From the NCBI GenBank assembly GCA_010030605.1, contig RHCK01000003.1, forward strand, positions 1 through 23,382: 23,382 bases of DNA. The letters are read 5' to 3'. Under the pieces are notes generated by a model that did no database searches, was not told where the DNA came from, and saw nothing but the letters and a program-made list of their open reading frames with translations. This DNA is from Acidimicrobiia bacterium. GTDB taxonomy: Bacteria > Actinomycetota > Acidimicrobiia > Acidimicrobiales > Ilumatobacteraceae. Shown piece by piece: positions 23,206 through 23,382 of the stretch. Positions within the stretch are counted from its first letter, which is position 1, and the number at the start of each line of letters is the position of its first letter. The translations under genes and the position numbers were made by a program.

Positions 23206-23382
23206 CCCTCCGCCCCACACATTGATTGGGATCGACAAACACATTGATTGGGATCGATAAGCGGTCAAAAAAGGGGGTTTATTTACCCAATGATTCCGGG
23301 CACCAACTGGTTGGGCGAAAAAACCCCCAAAAATGACCGCTTATCGATCCCAATCAATGTGTGGGGCGGAGGGTCAGAGCAG
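23197..23382. repeat. large inverted repeat at the window end
   Basis: The right arm (23334-23382, 49 bp) is the exact reverse complement of 23197-23235 plus 23258-23267, the left arm being interrupted by a 22-bp insertion. Inside, GGGGGTTT pairs with AAACCCCC and CCCAA with TTGGG, so almost the whole 186 bp folds. The left arm includes the last codons of the PhyH gene. It could be a small palindromic element, a strong bidirectional terminator, or a fold-back assembly artefact, since the match runs to the last base. Confidence 0.8.
23217..23257 (+). repeat. 22-bp-period tandem repeat inside the left arm
   Basis: ACACATTGATTGGGATCGA occurs at 23217-23235 and again at 23239-23257. The right arm has only one copy. 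This is a simple tandem duplication of part of the left arm. Confidence 0.85.

Noticed and set aside
1..23382. tRNA genes, rRNA genes, CRISPR arrays, transposases or integrases
   Set aside because: No T-loop with a paired cloverleaf, no regular spacer repeats, and no recombinase motifs were found. A GTTCGAATCC-like string near 13450 lies inside a coding region.

Overview
This is a high-GC bacterial window (roughly 60% GC by eye). Actinobacterial markers are a fused PafB-PafC-type WYL regulator, a PPOX/F420-type flavin-fold protein, many GTG starts and several starts without a Shine-Dalgarno. I would guess an actinobacterium, possibly Acidimicrobiia, but there is no rRNA or other marker to settle it.

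Left part (1-8389), ordinary metabolism. A minus-strand nucleoside-type ABC importer runs from a BMP-family lipoprotein (4606 to 3398), across a terminator-like hairpin, to a double-domain ATPase and two permeases joined by ATGA overlaps; the second permease runs off the left edge. A near-perfect 19-bp palindrome upstream of the lipoprotein gene is a candidate operator. Then come a NYN-domain protein, a divergent histone-deacetylase-fold hydrolase, a PPOX-type protein and a DeaD-type RNA helicase, whose start is preceded by a 15-bp perfect hairpin touching its ribosome binding site.

Middle part (8490-20979), an unusual accessory island. On the minus strand are two sigma-factor-like proteins (S1, S2) flanking a MerR-type HTH fused to a macro domain. 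A 425-bp non-coding stretch, an uncharacterised Cys-motif protein and a four-helix membrane protein follow. On the plus strand are a 517-residue multidomain protein with a coiled coil and a RelE-like-looking C-terminal domain (candidate effector), an ARPP-1 protein, a third sigma-like protein (S3), an uncharacterised protein (A), a fused PafBC-type regulator and a protein resembling A (B). Convergent to B is a fusion of a shortened ADP-ribosylglycohydrolase with a cysteine phosphatase. Macro domain, ADP-ribosylglycohydrolase and ARPP-1 all point to ADP-ribose or an NAD-derived nucleotide. An 18-bp motif lies about 100 bp upstream of both ARPP-1 and B, tying two units together. My reading is a conflict or stress system in which an ADP-ribose-type signal is sensed by the MerR-macro protein and the response is transcribed through small sigma-like factors and PafBC. 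This is inference from domains and layout.

Right part (20980-23382). Two related small basic proteins face each other, then a Nudix hydrolase and a divergent phytanoyl-CoA-dioxygenase-family enzyme. The last 186 bp form a large inverted repeat with an internal 22-bp tandem duplication; it reaches the final base and may be an element, a terminator or an assembly fold-back.
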